From positions 1 through 29,284 of the forward strand of contig CABUWR010000001.1 in assembly GCA_902495265.1 (NCBI GenBank): 29,284 nucleotides of DNA, read 5' to 3'. A model generated the notes under the pieces. That model was given only the letters and a program-made list of their open reading frames with translations, had not been told where the DNA came from and made no database searches. Source of the stretch: an uncultured Collinsella sp. (GTDB taxonomy: Bacteria; Actinomycetota; Coriobacteriia; Coriobacteriales; Coriobacteriaceae). Both the position numbers and the translations under genes were made by a program. Positions 14,672 to 22,699 of the stretch are shown here, one piece after another. Position 1 is the stretch's first letter. Each line of letters starts with the position of its first letter.

Positions 14672-14706
14672 AACGACCCCGATTTCATTGTGGAATCGGG
14701 GTCGTT
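14672..14706 (-). terminator. Terminator of the beta-glucoside operon
   Basis: A 15-bp stem (14672-14686 with 14692-14706, one wobble) with loop ATTGT. On the minus strand it is followed by GTTTCT and lies about 100 bp after the EIIBC stop. Confidence 0.75.
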
Positions 14707-14807
14707 TGTGCCTGAGGAATCCGAATGGATTAATCGAGCTCCTAAGGAACTTCTTGGGTTCTTGCTAATGGTCTGCCGAGGATGTCCCCAATGCAAACAG
14801 CGGGCAT

Positions 14808-16208
14808 CTACTCAATATAGCTGGGGTTTTTCTTGATGATCACGCGTGCAGCGATGAAGGAGACGACGATGGCGATGATGGCGACAACGCATGCCAACAC
14901 GAAGTTGCCCATGGACCCATCGGGAGCGATGAAGATGAGTGCCGAAAGAAGGCCGGGGCATGCTCCCGCAACATACTCTTTCAGAACAAAGATGCCTGCA
15001 GGGAGTCCAGCGCAGAGCGCGCCGATTGCCGTGCCGACAAGCAGGCGGGGACGCTCGATGAGGCAACCGTAGAACGCGGGCTCGGTTACGCCACAGAGTG
15101 CGGTGACGGCAACCGTGGTGACCATACCCCTCTTCTCTTTGTTTCCCTTCATTGCAGTTGCCAGGGCGAGGCTCGTGCCGCCAATGCAGAGGTTCGAGAT
15201 GAATCCAAAGATAATGGGTGCCCAACCGAGCTGCGCCAGGCTCGTAACTTCGATTGCGATGTAAGCCTTATCGAGACCGAGCATGACGAAATAGGGGTTA
15301 AGGGCTGCCAGGATCGGAGTAGCGATAAATGCCACGTTGTCCATAAGCCACGTGACGGCATCGCTCAGCGCGTAGCCCATCATGCTGCCGGCGGGGCCAA
15401 GGATAATCAGCTCGACGGGCACGACGATGATCATGGTGAGCAGCGGCTTCAAGAACAGTTTGGTAACGTCGGGAATGATCTTCTGAAGGCCGCGGTCGAC
15501 AAAGTACATGAATACAACGCCCAGTACGATGGGCACTACCGTACTCGAATAGTCGTTCGTCGGGATGGGAATACCAAGAAAGTCGAGACCCTCGGCACCG
15601 CTAATGGGCGAGCTGATCATGATCGCGCCCAGCAATGCGCCCATGATGGGCTGCATCTTCATGACGGCTGCGAGCTGATAACCAAGATAAACGGGCAAGA
15701 AGCTAAACGAAGCGCTAAAGATCGCCAACAGGACCTGGGCGGTTCCGCTATCGGTGCTCAATCCGCAATAATTGACCAGGAGATTCTTGATCGAAAGAAT
15801 GAGTCCGCCAACGATGAGTGCCGGGACGATGGGCATGAATACCTGTGCAGAGACGTTCCCGAATTTCTCAATCAAGCCCATGGCGGTGTTACCGCTTTTA
15901 ATGCCTTCTGCAAGGTCTTTGGCGGTTTGGGCATCGTCGGCAACCGTGCCACCGCCGACTTCGATTCCCGCGAAGTCGAGGAAGTCGTTGTAAGCCTCGG
16001 TGACGTTGGGGCCGATGATCACCTGAAGCTGGCCACCGCTGACTACTGCCCCGAGCGCCTGATCGGCCGATTTGGCGAGCTGGAGATCGATGATCGAGGT
16101 GTCTCGTGCGTCGATGCGAAGGCGCGTCGCACAATGAGTTACCGATGTAATGTTCTCTTTGCCGCCAACAGCCTTTAGGACTGTTTCGGACATTGCTTGA
16201 TATTTCAT
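14808..16208 (-). CDS. PTS beta-glucoside-type transporter, EIIBC
   Basis: A 466-residue membrane permease of the phosphotransferase system (glucose superfamily, beta-glucoside/sucrose branch), which imports and phosphorylates a glycoside. The N-terminal EIIB domain carries the phosphorylated cysteine C26 in ITSVTHCATRLR. From about residue 105 the EIIC domain has some ten hydrophobic segments and the substrate-site motif GVTEPAFYG. No EIIA domain is present, unlike BglF (about 620 residues), so EIIA must come from elsewhere. It lies 9 bp downstream of the GH1 gene and is co-transcribed with it; a terminator follows. The substrate is probably an aryl- or alkyl-beta-glucoside or cellobiose-like sugar, judged only from the neighbour. 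Confidence 0.9.
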   Translation of the reverse strand: MKYQAMSETVLKAVGGKENITSVTHCATRLRIDARDTSIIDLQLAKSADQALGAVVSGGQLQVIIGPNVTEAYNDFLDFAGIEVGGGTVADDAQTAKDLAEGIKSGNTAMGLIEKFGNVSAQVFMPIVPALIVGGLILSIKNLLVNYCGLSTDSGTAQVLLAIFSASFSFLPVYLGYQLAAVMKMQPIMGALLGAIMISSPISGAEGLDFLGIPIPTNDYSSTVVPIVLGVVFMYFVDRGLQKIIPDVTKLFLKPLLTMIIVVPVELIILGPAGSMMGYALSDAVTWLMDNVAFIATPILAALNPYFVMLGLDKAYIAIEVTSLAQLGWAPIIFGFISNLCIGGTSLALATAMKGNKEKRGMVTTVAVTALCGVTEPAFYGCLIERPRLLVGTAIGALCAGLPAGIFVLKEYVAGACPGLLSALIFIAPDGSMGNFVLACVVAIIAIVVSFIAARVIIKKNPSYIE

Positions 16209-16217
16209 CTCTTTCTC

Positions 16218-17636
16218 CTAACCTTCCTGCTCCTGATACTTCGAGATAAGGTCTCGGTACCAATACCAGCTCTTTTTGGGGGTGCGCTTCAGATTGTTCT
16301 CGAAGTCGATATGGACAAGTCCGTATCGTTTTTCGTAGCCGTTGATCCAGCTATACAGATCCATCGTCGACCAGAGGTAGTAGCCCTCAACGCGCGCGCC
16401 GTCGCGCTTAGCCCTCATCATGTGCTCGATGAACTGGCCCAGAAGCTCGATGCGGTCATCATCGTGGATCATTCCGTCTGCGTCTGGTTGCTCATAGGCG
16501 CCATGTCCGTTTTCCGTAATAAAGATGCGGGGCGCGTCATAGCGCTCGTGGACATCCATGATGGTTGAATACATGCAACCTGGGAGTATCTCGCGGCCCC
16601 ATTTATTGCGGGGAACATTGCTGTCGCGGGCGCTTTCAAACAAGGGCGCAATGCATTTTCCTTCGACCTTTTTGCTCGAACCGCCCTTATTGTTCGCCGA
16701 AACGGCAAGTTCTCCACCGTGCCAGTCGGTTACATACTCTCGGCAATACACGTTGAGTCCAATAAAATCGACTTTACCGTCTCTGAATTCTTCTACGTCA
16801 TTTGGGGATCGATAGAGCGAGACGCCAAGTTTTTCAAGGATTTCGTCCATTTCTGGCGGCAGTTGACCCTGAAGCGCTGGTGCCAGAATCATGCGATTGG
16901 CGAAAAAGTCTGCGTATCGAAATACGTCATCAGGGTGCTCGGTTGCCGGGTCGAGTTCGACAACGCCGCCATCGTGGACGGCGCCGATGATGCCGTCGTA
17001 GCCCATTTGACGATATGTTCGGACTGCGAGTGCGCTTGCGCGCATCAGGTTGTACTGAAACTGCATGTACGACTGAACGTCGAGCGATCGATTGGGGGGA
17101 TAGTTGCCCAACATGTTTACGCAGTAGCTGTAGAAATGCGGCTCGTTAACGGTAGCCCAGATTTTGACGCGGTCTCCAAAGCGCTCAAAGCAAATCTTGG
17201 CGTATTTGCAGAACCACTCTGCCATGTCGTTGTTCAGCCATCCGCCTTTGCAAGCAAGCGTGAATGGCAGATCGTAATGGAACAGCGTAACGTTGGGCTC
17301 TATGCCATTTTCGAGGCAGCAATCAATGACCCGATTATAAAAATCGATACCCTCTTCATTCACTTCGCCGATACCCGTGGGGATGATTCGACTCCATGAA
17401 AGAGAGAAACGATAGGTGTTTTGTCCGCCTTCTTTCATCATGCGGATATCTTCTTCATAGCGATGGTAGAAGTCGCAAGATACATCACCGTCAACATGGT
17501 TGATGTTCTTATTGCTTGTGTGGCTAAAGAAATCCCACTCGCCAAGGCCTTTGCCGTCTTCGTTCCAGGCACCCTCGCACTGATAAGACGCCGTGGCGGA
17601 ACCCCAGAGAAACGGCATGTTGTTCACGTTGCCCAT
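16218..17636 (-). CDS. 6-phospho-beta-glycosidase, GH1
   Basis: A 472-residue family 1 glycoside hydrolase. The acid/base E165 is in TVNEPHFYS and the nucleophile E375 in IFITENGHGA. SWINGYEKRYG places S429, K436 and Y438 in the pattern of the phosphate-binding Ser/Lys/Tyr of phospho-beta-galactosidase LacG and 6-phospho-beta-glucosidases, so the substrate is the sugar phosphate delivered by the PTS. The start is ATG 17636 behind AAAGGGG; two ATGs farther upstream (17654, 17651) have no such site. It is the first gene of the island's minus-strand operon, divergent from an RpiR-type regulator. Glucoside versus galactoside cannot be settled here. Confidence 0.93.
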   Translation of the reverse strand: MGNVNNMPFLWGSATASYQCEGAWNEDGKGLGEWDFFSHTSNKNINHVDGDVSCDFYHRYEEDIRMMKEGGQNTYRFSLSWSRIIPTGIGEVNEEGIDFYNRVIDCCLENGIEPNVTLFHYDLPFTLACKGGWLNNDMAEWFCKYAKICFERFGDRVKIWATVNEPHFYSYCVNMLGNYPPNRSLDVQSYMQFQYNLMRASALAVRTYRQMGYDGIIGAVHDGGVVELDPATEHPDDVFRYADFFANRMILAPALQGQLPPEMDEILEKLGVSLYRSPNDVEEFRDGKVDFIGLNVYCREYVTDWHGGELAVSANNKGGSSKKVEGKCIAPLFESARDSNVPRNKWGREILPGCMYSTIMDVHERYDAPRIFITENGHGAYEQPDADGMIHDDDRIELLGQFIEHMMRAKRDGARVEGYYLWSTMDLYSWINGYEKRYGLVHIDFENNLKRTPKKSWYWYRDLISKYQEQEG

Positions 17637-17707
17637 GAATCCCCTTTCCATCATTCAACACGGTGGATACGTGTGGCGGAATTACGATTAAGATGACGTC
17701 AACTGAT

Positions 17708-17745
17708 TTGAATCATAGGAGAACGACCAAAGCTGTTTGATTCAA
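17708..17745. promoter_or_regulatory. Inverted-repeat operator between the GH1 gene and the RpiR-type regulator
   Basis: TTGAATCA (17708-17715) and TGATTCAA (17738-17745) form a perfect 8-bp inverted repeat with centres 30 bp apart, in the only gap between two divergent genes. It is the natural site for the SIS-domain regulator; inferred. Confidence 0.6.
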
Positions 17746-17748
17746 TAA

Positions 17749-18621
17749 ATGAACCATGATTTCGAGGAGAGCGGAAAGAGGGATCACGTGAATATCAATG
17801 ACTTCGATGTGCTCAATCGCATTAGCTCCATCATCAACAGCGAGTTTGGGTCAAACGATGCCGCCATCGCTCGATATCTCATCGCTCACATCAGGCGTTC
17901 GAGCGAAATCAATGTTGCCGCAATAACCCGCGATGCATTCGTGACCCGTTCCGCTGTTCGTCGTTTCTGCAATCGATTGGGCTACCAGTCTCTTAGCGAT
18001 TTGAAAGAATCATTTACTCAATCAGTCTTTCCAAGCGACTTAAGCCATCGAGAGGAGGAATTTGGCTACGAGGAGTACAGGGCAGAGCTCGACGTTCGCA
18101 TGATCGAGATGTTCGCTGAGGTTGAAAGCGGCGTGTCCGATATCGCTATTAAGCACCTTGCCGACGAAATTGATGGCCATAAAAACGTTGAAATCTGGTG
18201 CACCAATAATGTGAGCGCCAATCTCGTACGATTTCAGCAGGAAATGTTTTATGCGGACAAGATAGTTCGCATAGTTGCTGGGGCTAACGTCGCTGAATTG
18301 AAAAACATGGGAGACGCTTCGCAGTCATTGATAATTCTCGTATCGGTCTCCGGGCTATTTGCGTCCCAGGCGCGTGAGTATCTTGATTGCCGTTCGGGCA
18401 GGAAGATTCTAATTACTGCGTTTAGCAACGATGACAAATCGAGGTCTTTCGACCGTGTATATCGTCTTGGTAATGCGGGAAACGGAATTGACCGACTCGG
18501 CGTTTATTCGAAATATGCCATGACTTATTTCTTCGACTTGCTATCGTCGTGTTACTTGAGTCGCTATCCCTGCACCAAGGGGGAGCCGCTCTATGGGTCT
18601 ACTTTGGCCTGGCCCGAGTAG
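17749..18621 (+). CDS. RpiR/MurR-family transcriptional regulator (HTH + SIS)
   Basis: A 290-residue regulator. Residues about 18-95 form the RpiR-type HTH (SNDAAIARYLIAHI, then VTRSAVRRFCNRLGYQSLSDLKESF); about 125-275 form a SIS sugar-phosphate-binding fold (VEIWCTNNVSANLVRFQQ, ILVSVSGLFASQAREY). It should control the divergent PTS/GH1 operon in response to a phosphorylated sugar. The start is uncertain: ATG 17749 lacks a clear ribosome-binding site, whereas GTG 17788 is preceded by AGAGGG. The gene is visibly richer in A+T than the ribosomal genes nearby, consistent with import together with the island. Beta-glucoside operons are more often run by BglG-type antiterminators or GntR proteins, so this pairing is a little unusual. 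Confidence 0.85.
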   Translation: MNHDFEESGKRDHVNINDFDVLNRISSIINSEFGSNDAAIARYLIAHIRRSSEINVAAITRDAFVTRSAVRRFCNRLGYQSLSDLKESFTQSVFPSDLSHREEEFGYEEYRAELDVRMIEMFAEVESGVSDIAIKHLADEIDGHKNVEIWCTNNVSANLVRFQQEMFYADKIVRIVAGANVAELKNMGDASQSLIILVSVSGLFASQAREYLDCRSGRKILITAFSNDDKSRSFDRVYRLGNAGNGIDRLGVYSKYAMTYFFDLLSSCYLSRYPCTKGEPLYGSTLAWPE

Positions 18622-18933
18622 TTGTGGCTCTATGGTTCTCCCGCCTGGAGAATGAGCGTGGATAATCTGCCACTTTGGCCTCAGAAGCACGCCAAAAGTG
18701 GGAGATTATCCAAGCTCGATTGTGCCGGTGAAGTCCGATCACGACCTATGTAATAAGCGCAAGGGATCCGTTATCGAGGGTCGAGACTGCAGACATGCTC
18801 CACCGCGCCAAAGTGTTCCCTTGGGAAATGACGTCGGCATTGCCAAATTCATCACTCCACATAATCAAAGTCAACAAAACCGCAGGTCACGGCTATATAG
18901 ATACGCCCGGCACCGTGTATCTAGAGGTTTTCA
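18622..18933. other. Gene-free stretch between the RpiR gene and the tRNA-tuf promoter
   Basis: No supported ORF. It holds the right copy of the flanking repeat and the 18651-18721 palindrome. From about 18725 to 18933 nothing was recognised. Confidence 0.6.
18637..18721. repeat. Right flanking repeat with an imperfect palindrome
   Basis: 18637-18666 is the second copy of the 30-bp direct repeat. It runs into an imperfect hairpin: 18651-18679 with 18691-18721, about 29-31 bp per arm, with several mismatches and small indels. The right arm contains ATCCAAGCTC (18708-18717), an inverted, one-mismatch copy of the GAGCGTGGAT core. Confidence 0.7.
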
Positions 18934-18963
18934 TTGACAGCCCCCAAGGTGGCATCGTATTAT
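18924..18963 (+). promoter_or_regulatory. Strong promoter of the tRNA-tuf operon
   Basis: TTGACA (18934-18939), an 18-bp spacer and TATTAT (18958-18963). The bases just before the -35, GAGGTTTTCA, recur at the rpmG promoter. No equally good promoter lies between it and tRNA-Tyr. Confidence 0.85.
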
Positions 18964-19025
18964 CTTCTTCGTTCGCGGGGGCGGCGGTCCAAAAGACCAA
19001 AGGACCTGCGGATACTTGAACGATT

Positions 19026-19107
19026 GGGAGTTTGCCCGAGTGGTTAATGGGGACGGGCTGTAAACCCGTTGGCTCTGCCTACATAGGTTCGAATCCTATA
19101 GCTCCCA
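19026..19107 (+). tRNA. tRNA-Tyr(GTA)
   Basis: A type II tRNA with long variable arm. Acceptor GGGAGTT pairs with AGCTCCC; anticodon loop CTGTAAA reads GTA; T arm has GGTTCGAATCC. CCA is not encoded (the sequence continues CCC). First gene of the tRNA-tuf transcript. Confidence 0.95.
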
Positions 19108-19117
19108 CCCGTCAAGT

Positions 19118-19193
19118 GCCTGTATAGCTCAGTCGGTAGAGCACTTCGTTGGTAACGAAGAGGTCACCAGTTCAAGTCTGGTTGCAGGCTCCA
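19118..19193 (+). tRNA. tRNA-Thr(GGT)
   Basis: Acceptor GCCTGTA pairs with TGCAGGC with one wobble; anticodon loop TTGGTAA reads GGT; CCA is encoded. It lies 10 bp after tRNA-Tyr. Confidence 0.96.
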
Positions 19194-19196
19194 TCC

Positions 19197-19273
19197 GGCG
19201 GTGTAGCTCAGTTGGTTAGAGCACACGGTTCATACCCGTGGCGTCACTGGTTCGAATCCAGTCACCGCTACCA
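19197..19273 (+). tRNA. tRNA-Met(CAT)
   Basis: Acceptor GGCGGTG pairs with CACCGCT (G1-U72 wobble); anticodon loop TTCATAC reads CAT; CCA is encoded. It is not of initiator type as far as the anticodon stem CACGG/CCGTG shows (no GGG/CCC run). A CAU-reading tRNA-Ile2 is not excluded. Confidence 0.93.
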
Positions 19274-19285
19274 TAGGTAACACGG

Positions 19286-19326
19286 TGGCTTCTCAATAGT
19301 ATGTTGAGAGGCCACTATGGTATAAA
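19286..19326 (+). promoter_or_regulatory. Processing hairpin and possible internal tuf promoter
   Basis: TGGCTTCTCAA (19286-19296) pairs with TTGAGAGGCCA (19304-19314), one wobble, without a T tract, so it is more likely an RNA processing boundary than a terminator. TGGTATAAA (19318-19326) is a good extended -10, but no -35 is evident. Confidence 0.4.
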
Positions 19327-19369
19327 GGCAAAGTCCCGTCCGGGGACGACCTGTTTAGAGGAGGGCTTT

Positions 19370-20560
19370 ATGGCCAAAGAGAAGTTTGAGCGCACTAAGC
19401 CGCATGTTAACATCGGCACCATTGGTCACGTCGACCACGGCAAGACCACGCTGACCGCTGCCATCACCAAGGTTCTCTCCGAGACCGAGGGCTGCAAGGC
19501 TGACTTCACTGCGTTCGAGAACATCGACAAGGCTCCCGAGGAGCGCGAGCGCGGCATTACGATCTCCGTCTCCCACGTTGAGTACGAGACCGCTGCCCGT
19601 CACTACGCTCACGTTGACTGCCCGGGCCACGCTGACTACGTCAAGAACATGATCTCCGGCGCTGCTCAGATGGACGGCGCTATCCTGGTCATCGCCGCTA
19701 CCGACGGCCCCATGGCTCAGACCCGCGAGCACATCCTGCTCGCCCGTCAGGTCGGCGTTCCCTACATCGTCGTCTTCCTGAACAAGTGCGACATGGTCGA
19801 CGATGACGAGCTCATCGACCTCGTCGAGATGGAGACCCGTGAGCTCCTCTCCGAGTACGATTTCCCCGGCGACGACATCCCCGTCATCCGTGGTTCCGCT
19901 CTGGGCGCTCTCGAGGGCGACGCCAAGTGGATGGACGCCATTCGCGAGCTCATGAACGCTGTCGACGAGTACATTCCGACGCCTGCTCGTAACAACGACC
20001 TCCCGTTCCTGATGGCCGTTGAGGACGTTATGACCATCTCCGGCCGTGGTACCGTTGCTACCGGCCGTGTCGAGCGCGGTGAGCTCAAGCTCAACGAGCC
20101 CGTCGAGATCGTCGGCATCAAGGATACCCAGAACACCGTCGTTACCGGTATCGAGATGTTCCGTAAGTCCATGGACTTCTGCGAGGCTGGCGACAACGTC
20201 GGTCTGCTGCTCCGCGGCATCAAGCGCGAGGACATCGAGCGCGGCCAGGTTCTCTGCAAGCCCGGTTCGGTTACCCCGCACACCAAGTTCACCGGCGAGA
20301 TCTACGTTCTGACCAAGGAGGAGGGCGGCCGTCACACCCCGTTCTTCGATGGTTATCGTCCTCAGTTCTACTTCCGTACCACCGACGTTACCGGTACGGT
20401 CAAGCTCCCCGAGGGCACCGAGATGGCTATGCCTGGTGACCACATCACCATCGAGGGCGACCTCATCCACCCGATCGCCATGGAGGAGGGCCTGCGCTTC
20501 GCTATCCGCGAGGGTGGCCACACCGTCGGTTCGGGCATCGTCTCCACGATCATTGAGTAA
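19370..20560 (+). CDS. tuf: Translation elongation factor EF-Tu
   Basis: A 396-residue GTPase that delivers aminoacyl-tRNA to the ribosome. G motifs are complete: [26 protein letters not shown] and the Ser-Ala-Leu of G5; domains 2 and 3 follow, ending SGIVSTIIE. The start is ATG 19370 behind AGAGGAGGG (19357-19365); the frame runs back to 19301 without support. It is co-transcribed with three upstream tRNA genes, like tufB in E. coli, and closed by a strong terminator. Codon use is strongly biased to C-ending codons, as expected for high expression. Confidence 0.98.
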   Translation: MAKEKFERTKPHVNIGTIGHVDHGKTTLTAAITKVLSETEGCKADFTAFENIDKAPEERERGITISVSHVEYETAARHYAHVDCPGHADYVKNMISGAAQMDGAILVIAATDGPMAQTREHILLARQVGVPYIVVFLNKCDMVDDDELIDLVEMETRELLSEYDFPGDDIPVIRGSALGALEGDAKWMDAIRELMNAVDEYIPTPARNNDLPFLMAVEDVMTISGRGTVATGRVERGELKLNEPVEIVGIKDTQNTVVTGIEMFRKSMDFCEAGDNVGLLLRGIKREDIERGQVLCKPGSVTPHTKFTGEIYVLTKEEGGRHTPFFDGYRPQFYFRTTDVTGTVKLPEGTEMAMPGDHITIEGDLIHPIAMEEGLRFAIREGGHTVGSGIVSTIIE

Positions 20561-20587
20561 ATTAGCTCTTTGATATAGCTGACTTAG

Positions 20588-20625
20588 AGAACCCGGCACT
20601 TATATGGGTGCCGGGTTCTTTTCTG
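20588..20625 (+). terminator. Intrinsic terminator after tuf
   Basis: AGAACCCGGCAC (20588-20599) pairs perfectly with GTGCCGGGTTCT (20608-20619), followed by TTTC. Confidence 0.93.
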
Positions 20626-20754
20626 CAATGGATATTGAGCCGTTGCTGGTGTCGAGAGGATCGATTATGGTCCTGGGTGCACCGTCGATTAGATCTCGTT
20701 GGCTCCATTGATGTGTTCCAAATATGAATGGGTTCACCGAGAACCAATTGATTC

Positions 20755-20794
20755 GAGGTTTTCGTTGACAGCACTTACGTAGAGCTGATAAAGT
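20755..20794 (+). promoter_or_regulatory. Strong promoter of the rpmG-secE-nusG unit
   Basis: TTGACA (20765-20770), an 18-bp spacer and TAAAGT (20789-20794). The block GAGGTTTTCGTTGACAGC (20755-20772) matches the tRNA-tuf promoter at 17 of 18 positions. Confidence 0.82.
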
Positions 20795-20839
20795 ATCAAC
20801 TCGTGCCCGTACGGGGCGGAAATGAAAGGTTCAGGATAC

Positions 20840-20989
20840 ATGCGTACTCTAGTTACTCTTGCGTGCACTGAGTGCAAGCGCCGCAACTATACGACCACCA
20901 AGAACAAGTCGACCATGCCTGATCGTATGGAGATCAAGAAGTATTGCCCCTGGTGCCGTCACCACACGCTGCACAAAGAGACTCGCTAG
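20840..20989 (+). CDS. rpmG: 50S ribosomal protein L33
   Basis: A 49-residue protein reading [20 protein letters not shown] and ending HTLHKETR, a standard L33. The two Cys pairs, CTEC and CPWC, make it the zinc-binding (C+) form. No C- paralogue lies in the window. AAAGG and CAGGA precede the ATG. It opens the rpmG-tRNA-Trp-secE-nusG run found in many bacteria. Confidence 0.96.
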   Translation: MRTLVTLACTECKRRNYTTTKNKSTMPDRMEIKKYCPWCRHHTLHKETR

Positions 20990-21002
20990 TCTCTAGTCAC
21001 AT

Positions 21003-21078
21003 ACGCCAGTAGTTCAATTGGTAGAGCATCGGTCTCCAAAACCGAGTGTTGAGGGTTCGAGTCCTTCCTGGCGTGCCA
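21003..21078 (+). tRNA. tRNA-Trp(CCA)
   Basis: Acceptor ACGCCAG pairs with CTGGCGT; anticodon loop CTCCAAA reads CCA; discriminator G; CCA encoded. It lies between rpmG and secE, a common arrangement. Confidence 0.97.
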
Positions 21079-21087
21079 GTCATTATT

Positions 21088-21118
21088 CCGTAAGCTCCCA
21101 ATTGGGGGCTTACGGTTT
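21088..21118 (+). terminator. Hairpin between tRNA-Trp and secE
   Basis: CCGTAAGCTCCC (21088-21099) pairs with GGGGGCTTACGG (21104-21115), loop AATT, then TTTA. The short T tract suggests partial termination or tRNA 3' processing. Confidence 0.6.
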
Positions 21119-21154
21119 ACTCATGTATAAGCGCATTGCGCGGAGGTAACCCAA

Positions 21155-21493
21155 ATGGCCAACAAGAAGAACAAGAAGAAGGCTCAGCAGCAGGCGCCTG
21201 CCAACAACGCTGCCGCCAACTCCAAGGTTGAGGCCAAGAAGGCCGTTGCCAAGAAGAACGAGAAGGCTGCGAAGTCCAAGAAGAACGAGAAGCCTGGTTT
21301 CTTCGCCCGCACCAAGAAGTATTTCGCTTCGGTCAAGTCCGAGATGAAGCGTGTCACGTGGCCCGATAAGAAGGAGCTCGTGAACTACTCGGTCGTCGTG
21401 TGCGCTTCTCTGATCGTCGTCGGCGTCGTCATCGCTCTGCTCGATGCTGGCTTTGGCGAGGCTCTTGCTCTGTTCTCTGGATTGAGGGGCTAA
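21155..21493 (+). CDS. secE: Preprotein translocase subunit SecE
   Basis: A 112-residue membrane protein of the SecYEG channel. The N terminus is long, Lys/Ala-rich and presumably disordered (about residues 1-48). The conserved core follows: FFARTKKYFASVKSEMKRVTWPDKKEL and one membrane segment (about 75-96: SVVVCASLIVVGVVIALL). The amphipathic helix plus VTWP motif is diagnostic. The start has CGGAGG at 21141-21146. The next gene, nusG, starts 3 bases after the stop, the near-universal secE-nusG pair. Confidence 0.95.
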   Translation: MANKKNKKKAQQQAPANNAAANSKVEAKKAVAKKNEKAAKSKKNEKPGFFARTKKYFASVKSEMKRVTWPDKKELVNYSVVVCASLIVVGVVIALLDAGFGEALALFSGLRG

Positions 21494-21496
21494 ACC

Positions 21497-22033
21497 ATGT
21501 CTAAGCGTTGGTACGTCGTTCACACTTACTCTGGATACGAGAACCGCGTTAAGTCCGATCTCGAGCATCGCATCGAGACTATGGGCATGCAGGACCGTAT
21601 CTTTGATATCGAGATTCCTATGGAGCGTGTCACCGAGATCAAAGAGGGTGGCAAGCGCGAGACCAAGGATTCCAAGATTTTCCCGGGTTATGTTCTGGTC
21701 CGCATGGAGATGGATGACGATGCTTGGACGTGTGTTCGTAACACGCCTGGCGTCACCGGTTTCCTGGGCGGCAACGGCAAGCCCGCACCGCTTTCCCGTG
21801 ACGAGTACAACAAGATGACTCGTCGTCCCGGTAAGGGCGATTCGCCCAAGCGCACCTCGGTTGATATTCAGGTCGGCACGTCCGTCCGCGTCACCGATGG
21901 CCCGCTTACCGACTTTGATGGCAAGGTCTCCGAGGTTAACACCGAGGCTGGCAAGCTCAAGGTCACGCTGATGATCTTTGGCCGCGAGACGCCGGTAGAG
22001 CTCGACTTTAACCAGGTCGCTGTCATCGCTTAA
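21497..22033 (+). CDS. nusG: Transcription termination/antitermination factor NusG
   Basis: A 178-residue NusG that binds RNA polymerase and couples it to Rho or the ribosome. The NGN domain starts RWYVVHTYSGYENRVK and includes FPGYVLVRM; the KOW domain is at about 125-178 (VGTSVRVTDGPLTDFDGKVSEVN, then FGRETPVELDFNQV). Length is typical and no insertion is present. It is translationally close to secE. Confidence 0.97.
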   Translation: MSKRWYVVHTYSGYENRVKSDLEHRIETMGMQDRIFDIEIPMERVTEIKEGGKRETKDSKIFPGYVLVRMEMDDDAWTCVRNTPGVTGFLGGNGKPAPLSRDEYNKMTRRPGKGDSPKRTSVDIQVGTSVRVTDGPLTDFDGKVSEVNTEAGKLKVTLMIFGRETPVELDFNQVAVIA

Positions 22034-22153
22034 GTTTTCGTCCGTTCGCGCGAGCGTGCTTCTTCTGTGACTGCTCATCTCAGGAGTGCTTCTAACACGT
22101 GCGTGCTTACGATATAGCAAGTACTTCACACTCGTGATTCGAAAGGAATGACC

Positions 22154-22582
22154 ATGGCTGAGAAGAAGGTTGCCAACGTCATTAAGCTCCAGATTCCTGC
22201 TGGTGCCGCTAACCCCGCTCCTCCCGTCGGCCCCGCGCTGGGCGCTGCTGGCGTGAACATCATGCAGTTCTGCCAGGCTTTTAACGCCGAGACGCAGGAC
22301 AAGAAGGGCGACATTATCCCCGTTGAGATTTCTGTCTACGAGGACAAGTCCTTCTCCTTCATCACCAAGACCCCGCCGGCGGCTCACCTCATCAAGAAGG
22401 AGCTGAACCTCAAGTCTGGTTCCGCTAAGCCCCAGGCCGATAAGGTTGGTCAGCTCTCCCAGGAGCAGCTCACCAAGATCGCCGAGATCAAGATGCCGGA
22501 CCTCAATGCTAACGACATTGACGCCGCCAAGAAGATCATCGCCGGTACCGCCCGTTCCATGGGCGTCACCATCGCTGAGTAG
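22154..22582 (+). CDS. rplK: 50S ribosomal protein L11
   Basis: A 142-residue L11 with the N-terminal [20 protein letters not shown] and the C-terminal rRNA-binding region ending [15 protein letters not shown] 22154 is preferred over the in-frame ATG at 22148 because AAAGGA (22142-22147) is then correctly spaced, and [11 protein letters not shown] matches the usual start. A 120-bp gap follows nusG, with no convincing promoter in it. Confidence 0.96.
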   Translation: MAEKKVANVIKLQIPAGAANPAPPVGPALGAAGVNIMQFCQAFNAETQDKKGDIIPVEISVYEDKSFSFITKTPPAAHLIKKELNLKSGSAKPQADKVGQLSQEQLTKIAEIKMPDLNANDIDAAKKIIAGTARSMGVTIAE

Positions 22583-22657
22583 CGATTTCTTTAGGTAATG
22601 GCGGGTGCTCCGACCGGGGCGCCCGTTATATGTGTGCAATAGGGCACACGATACGAT

Positions 22658-22685
22658 GTGGGAGGGCATAAGCCCGTTTAACCAC
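22658..22685 (+). promoter_or_regulatory. Hairpin abutting the rplA ribosome-binding site
   Basis: GTGG (22658-22661) pairs with CCAC (22682-22685) and GGGC (22664-22667) with GCCC (22672-22675), loop ATAA, with an asymmetric internal loop GA / GTTTAA. It directly abuts AGGAGG (22686-22691). Feedback by L1 on the rplK-rplA message is known in other bacteria; whether this is an L1 site was not established. Confidence 0.35.
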
Positions 22686-22699
22686 AGGAGGTAATGCAC

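Larger units (their letters stand above)
14324..14807. other. Gene-free stretch with repeats between tRNA-Thr and the beta-glucoside island
   Basis: No credible ORF in about 480 bp. It holds the two inverted-repeat units at 14389-14515, copies of the GAGCGTGGAT repeat at 14552 and 14603, and a terminator at 14672-14706; each is listed separately. Confidence 0.7.

Noticed and set aside
18698..18937. 79-codon plus-strand ORF before the tRNA cluster
   Set aside because: It starts inside the palindromic repeat, runs into the promoter, lacks a ribosome-binding site and matches nothing recognisable.
19355..20599. 414-codon minus-strand ORF opposite tuf
   Set aside because: Antisense shadow of a highly biased gene.
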